Assembly: GCA_030065775.1 (NCBI GenBank)
Contig: JASJDL010000003.1
Coordinates: 1 to 36,073, forward strand
Source: Flavobacteriaceae bacterium
GTDB taxonomy: Bacteria > Bacteroidota > Bacteroidia > Flavobacteriales > Flavobacteriaceae
Length of the DNA: 36,073 nt
Direction of reading: 5' to 3'
Within the stretch, counting starts at the first letter, position 1. Each line of letters opens with the position of its first letter. The notes beneath the pieces are model-generated. The model saw only the letters and a list, made by a program, of their open reading frames with translations, was not told where the DNA came from and ran no database searches. A program made the position numbers and the translations under genes. Below are positions 34,625 through 36,073 of the stretch, piece by piece.

Positions 34625-35923
34625 ATGGAGCTAGAATTAAAGATGCCTAAAATGGGCGAAAGTATTACCGAAGGTACTATTATAAACTGGATGGTCAACG
34701 AAGGTGATCAATTTGAGGAAGGTGATGTACTCTTGGAAGTTGCAACAGATAAAGTAGACAATGAAGTCCCTGCACCAACATCTGGTGTTTTGATAAAGAC
34801 ATTATTTCAAGCGAAGGATGTTGTTCCTGTTGGGGAAGTCATTGCTATTTTAGAAGCTTCCGAAATTTCCAAGTCTTCAGAAAAGGAAGATGTCATTCTG
34901 AGTGATAGCGAAGAATCTCCCAAGAAAAAAGCAAACAAAAAAGTAAAACAGGTTCAGACAGTCACAAAAAGTTTAACTAATTTTTCAGTTAACAATACAA
35001 ATACTTTCTTTTCACCCTTAATTGTCTCAATTGCGAAAGAGCATCATATTAGTTTTGAAGAGCTGGCTCGTATACCAGCGACCGGTAAGGATGGACGTTT
35101 ACGAAAAAGCGATGTATTTAACTATATTAAAGAAGGCCGGCCCTATCAATTTACCCAACCTGTGGTTCACGATCCCACGGCATACAAAATACCACAACTA
35201 GATTTAGATAAAGGTACCGGCAAAATTATTGCAATGGACCGCATGCGCCAGATGATCGCAGATCACATGGTCTATTCGAAACATACATCACCTCATGTCA
35301 CAGCCTACGTTGAAGCCGATTTGACCGAACTGGTACATTGGCGTACTACCAACAAAGAGGCCTTTCAAGAAAAATATAATGAAAAGCTCACATTTACGCC
35401 TTTGTTCGTCGAAGCCGTTGCGAAAGCCATCAAAGACTTTCCAATGATCAATGTATCTGTTGATGGCCCAAATATTATTGTAAAACAAGCTATTAATATC
35501 GGAATGGCTACCGCACTCCCTAGTGGAAACCTTATTGTTCCGGTAGTTAAAGAAGCTGATACTAAAAATTTAGAGCAGTTGTCCACTGAGGTGAATGCTT
35601 TGGCTTCAAAAGCCAGAGAGAACCAGTTAAGTGGTGACGATATTAAGGGCAGTACATTCACAATTTCTAATGTCGGTACGTTTGGAAGCCTTATGGGAAC
35701 CCCAATTATCAATCAACCCGAGGCAGCAATTCTTGCACTTGGTATTATCAAGAAACGACCTGAAGTTATTGAAACCGAAAAAGGTGATGAAATTGCCATA
35801 AGAAGCATGATGTACTTGTCATTATCGTTTGATCATCGTATCGTTGACGGTTATCTGGGAGGTAGCTTCTTACGGCGTGTGGCAGATTATTTAGAACAAT
35901 TTGATATCGACAGAAAAATTTAA
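34625..35923 (+). CDS. Dihydrolipoamide acyltransferase (E2) of a 2-oxo acid dehydrogenase
   Basis: This 432-residue E2 has one lipoyl domain (1-78, lipoyl-lysine K43 in ATDKVDNEV), a peripheral-subunit-binding domain (129-170, GKDGRLRKSDV) and a catalytic domain (about 200-432) with H404 and D408 in SFDHRIVDG. The linker at residues 89-98 is encoded by a dispersed palindromic repeat. The order E2-E1 fits a branched-chain type complex. Being at the end of the paa operon it may serve phenylpyruvate, but branched-chain 2-oxo acids are the default; substrate cannot be read from sequence. The gene starts 3 bp after paaY. Confidence 0.9.
   Translation: MELELKMPKMGESITEGTIINWMVNEGDQFEEGDVLLEVATDKVDNEVPAPTSGVLIKTLFQAKDVVPVGEVIAILEASEISKSSEKEDVILSDSEESPKKKANKKVKQVQTVTKSLTNFSVNNTNTFFSPLIVSIAKEHHISFEELARIPATGKDGRLRKSDVFNYIKEGRPYQFTQPVVHDPTAYKIPQLDLDKGTGKIIAMDRMRQMIADHMVYSKHTSPHVTAYVEADLTELVHWRTTNKEAFQEKYNEKLTFTPLFVEAVAKAIKDFPMINVSVDGPNIIVKQAINIGMATALPSGNLIVPVVKEADTKNLEQLSTEVNALASKARENQLSGDDIKGSTFTISNVGTFGSLMGTPIINQPEAAILALGIIKKRPEVIETEKGDEIAIRSMMYLSLSFDHRIVDGYLGGSFLRRVADYLEQFDIDRKI
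34889..34918. repeat. Dispersed palindromic repeat inside the E2 linker
   Basis: The bases GATGTCATTCTGAGTGATAG followed by CGAAGAATCT have inner ATTCT...AGAAT arms. This resembles the GTCATTCTGAG-n-AGCGAAGAATCT repeat common between genes in many Bacteroidetes (recalled, not searched). Here it is translated as DVILSDSEES between the lipoyl and subunit-binding domains without breaking the frame. Confidence 0.5.
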
Positions 35924-35927
35924 TGAT

Positions 35928-36073
35928 TTGAGCGAAAAAACTTTCAGTAAAACACTTTTAAAACAGGCATTCTCTCATCTCAGCACGGCAAAGGCAATCA
36001 CCGAATTATTTGAAGAGAATTTTCAAACGGTTTCCAAGTATGTCCATGCGACATCAAGAGGGCATGAAGTTAT
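35928..36073 (+). CDS. 2-oxo acid dehydrogenase E1 subunit, N-terminal start only
   Basis: After the E2 stop an open frame runs to the window edge: LSEKTFSKTL...KAITELFEENFQTVSKYVHATSRGHEV, the typical start of the E1 (often alpha-beta fused) protein of branched-chain type complexes, where SRGHE leads into the thiamine-binding region. The best start is TTG at 35928; the ATG at 35923 is in another frame and meets TGA at once. It lies 4 bp after E2. Only 48 codons are visible. Confidence 0.65.
   Translation, partial: MSEKTFSKTLLKQAFSHLSTAKAITELFEENFQTVSKYVHATSRGHEV

Overview
The window looks like chromosomal DNA of a marine Bacteroidetes, most likely a Flavobacteriaceae member. It is AT-rich and has no clear Shine-Dalgarno sites. 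Several promoters match the Bacteroidetes -7 box TAnnTTTG. Family-level markers are the rnc / IPExxxVDY-type / pyk gene order, a viroplasmin-type RNase H, a pappalysin-like lipoprotein protease, and a giant surface protein built from calcium-binding DxDxDG repeats. No rRNA, tRNA, CRISPR array or IS transposase was found.

Layout. (1) 1-3903, minus strand: the first 1301 codons of a secreted giant protein (signal peptide, TSP3-like calcium repeats, two copies of a beta-sandwich module, one DUF11-type repeat), cut by the left edge. (2) 4525-11419: an Fe-S cluster assembly locus, sufA-B-C-D and sufS. SufS is separated from sufD by two minus-strand genes (an NTF2-like protein and a membrane-anchored serine hydrolase). 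No sufE is present. (3) 11430-15058: envelope and housekeeping genes: a DUF4377-META lipoprotein, an M43-type protease, a small unknown lipoprotein, RNase H, purN. (4) 15237-19534: acpP, fabF, rnc, an IPExxxVDY-type protein and pyk, with a strong acpP promoter and a large hairpin between acpP and fabF. (5) 19518-21290, minus: a long aromatic amino acid hydroxylase. (6) 21371-36073: a TetR regulator followed by a long, tightly packed phenylacetate (paa) operon.

The paa operon has the order paaE-A-B-C-D, VOC protein, paaG, paaH, four-helix-bundle protein, paaI, paaJ, SDR protein, paaZ, enoyl-CoA hydratase, paaY, then E2 and the start of E1 of a 2-oxo acid dehydrogenase. PaaABCDE epoxidises phenylacetyl-CoA, PaaG makes oxepin-CoA, PaaZ opens and oxidises the ring, and the hydratase, PaaH and PaaJ complete beta-oxidation to acetyl-CoA and succinyl-CoA. 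PaaI and PaaY remove dead-end thioesters. A perfect 18-bp palindrome just downstream of a -7 box in front of paaE is the probable operator of the TetR protein.

The most interesting points are in the paa operon. PaaZ carries an extra C-terminal DinB/DUF1569-like domain. No phenylacetate-CoA ligase (paaK) is present, while 2-oxo acid dehydrogenase genes sit at the operon end, which suggests direct phenylpyruvate to phenylacetyl-CoA conversion. A four-helix-bundle (S23-like) gene flanked by short inverted repeats appears inserted between paaH and paaI. Two families of dispersed palindromic repeats are present, one of them translated within the E2 linker.
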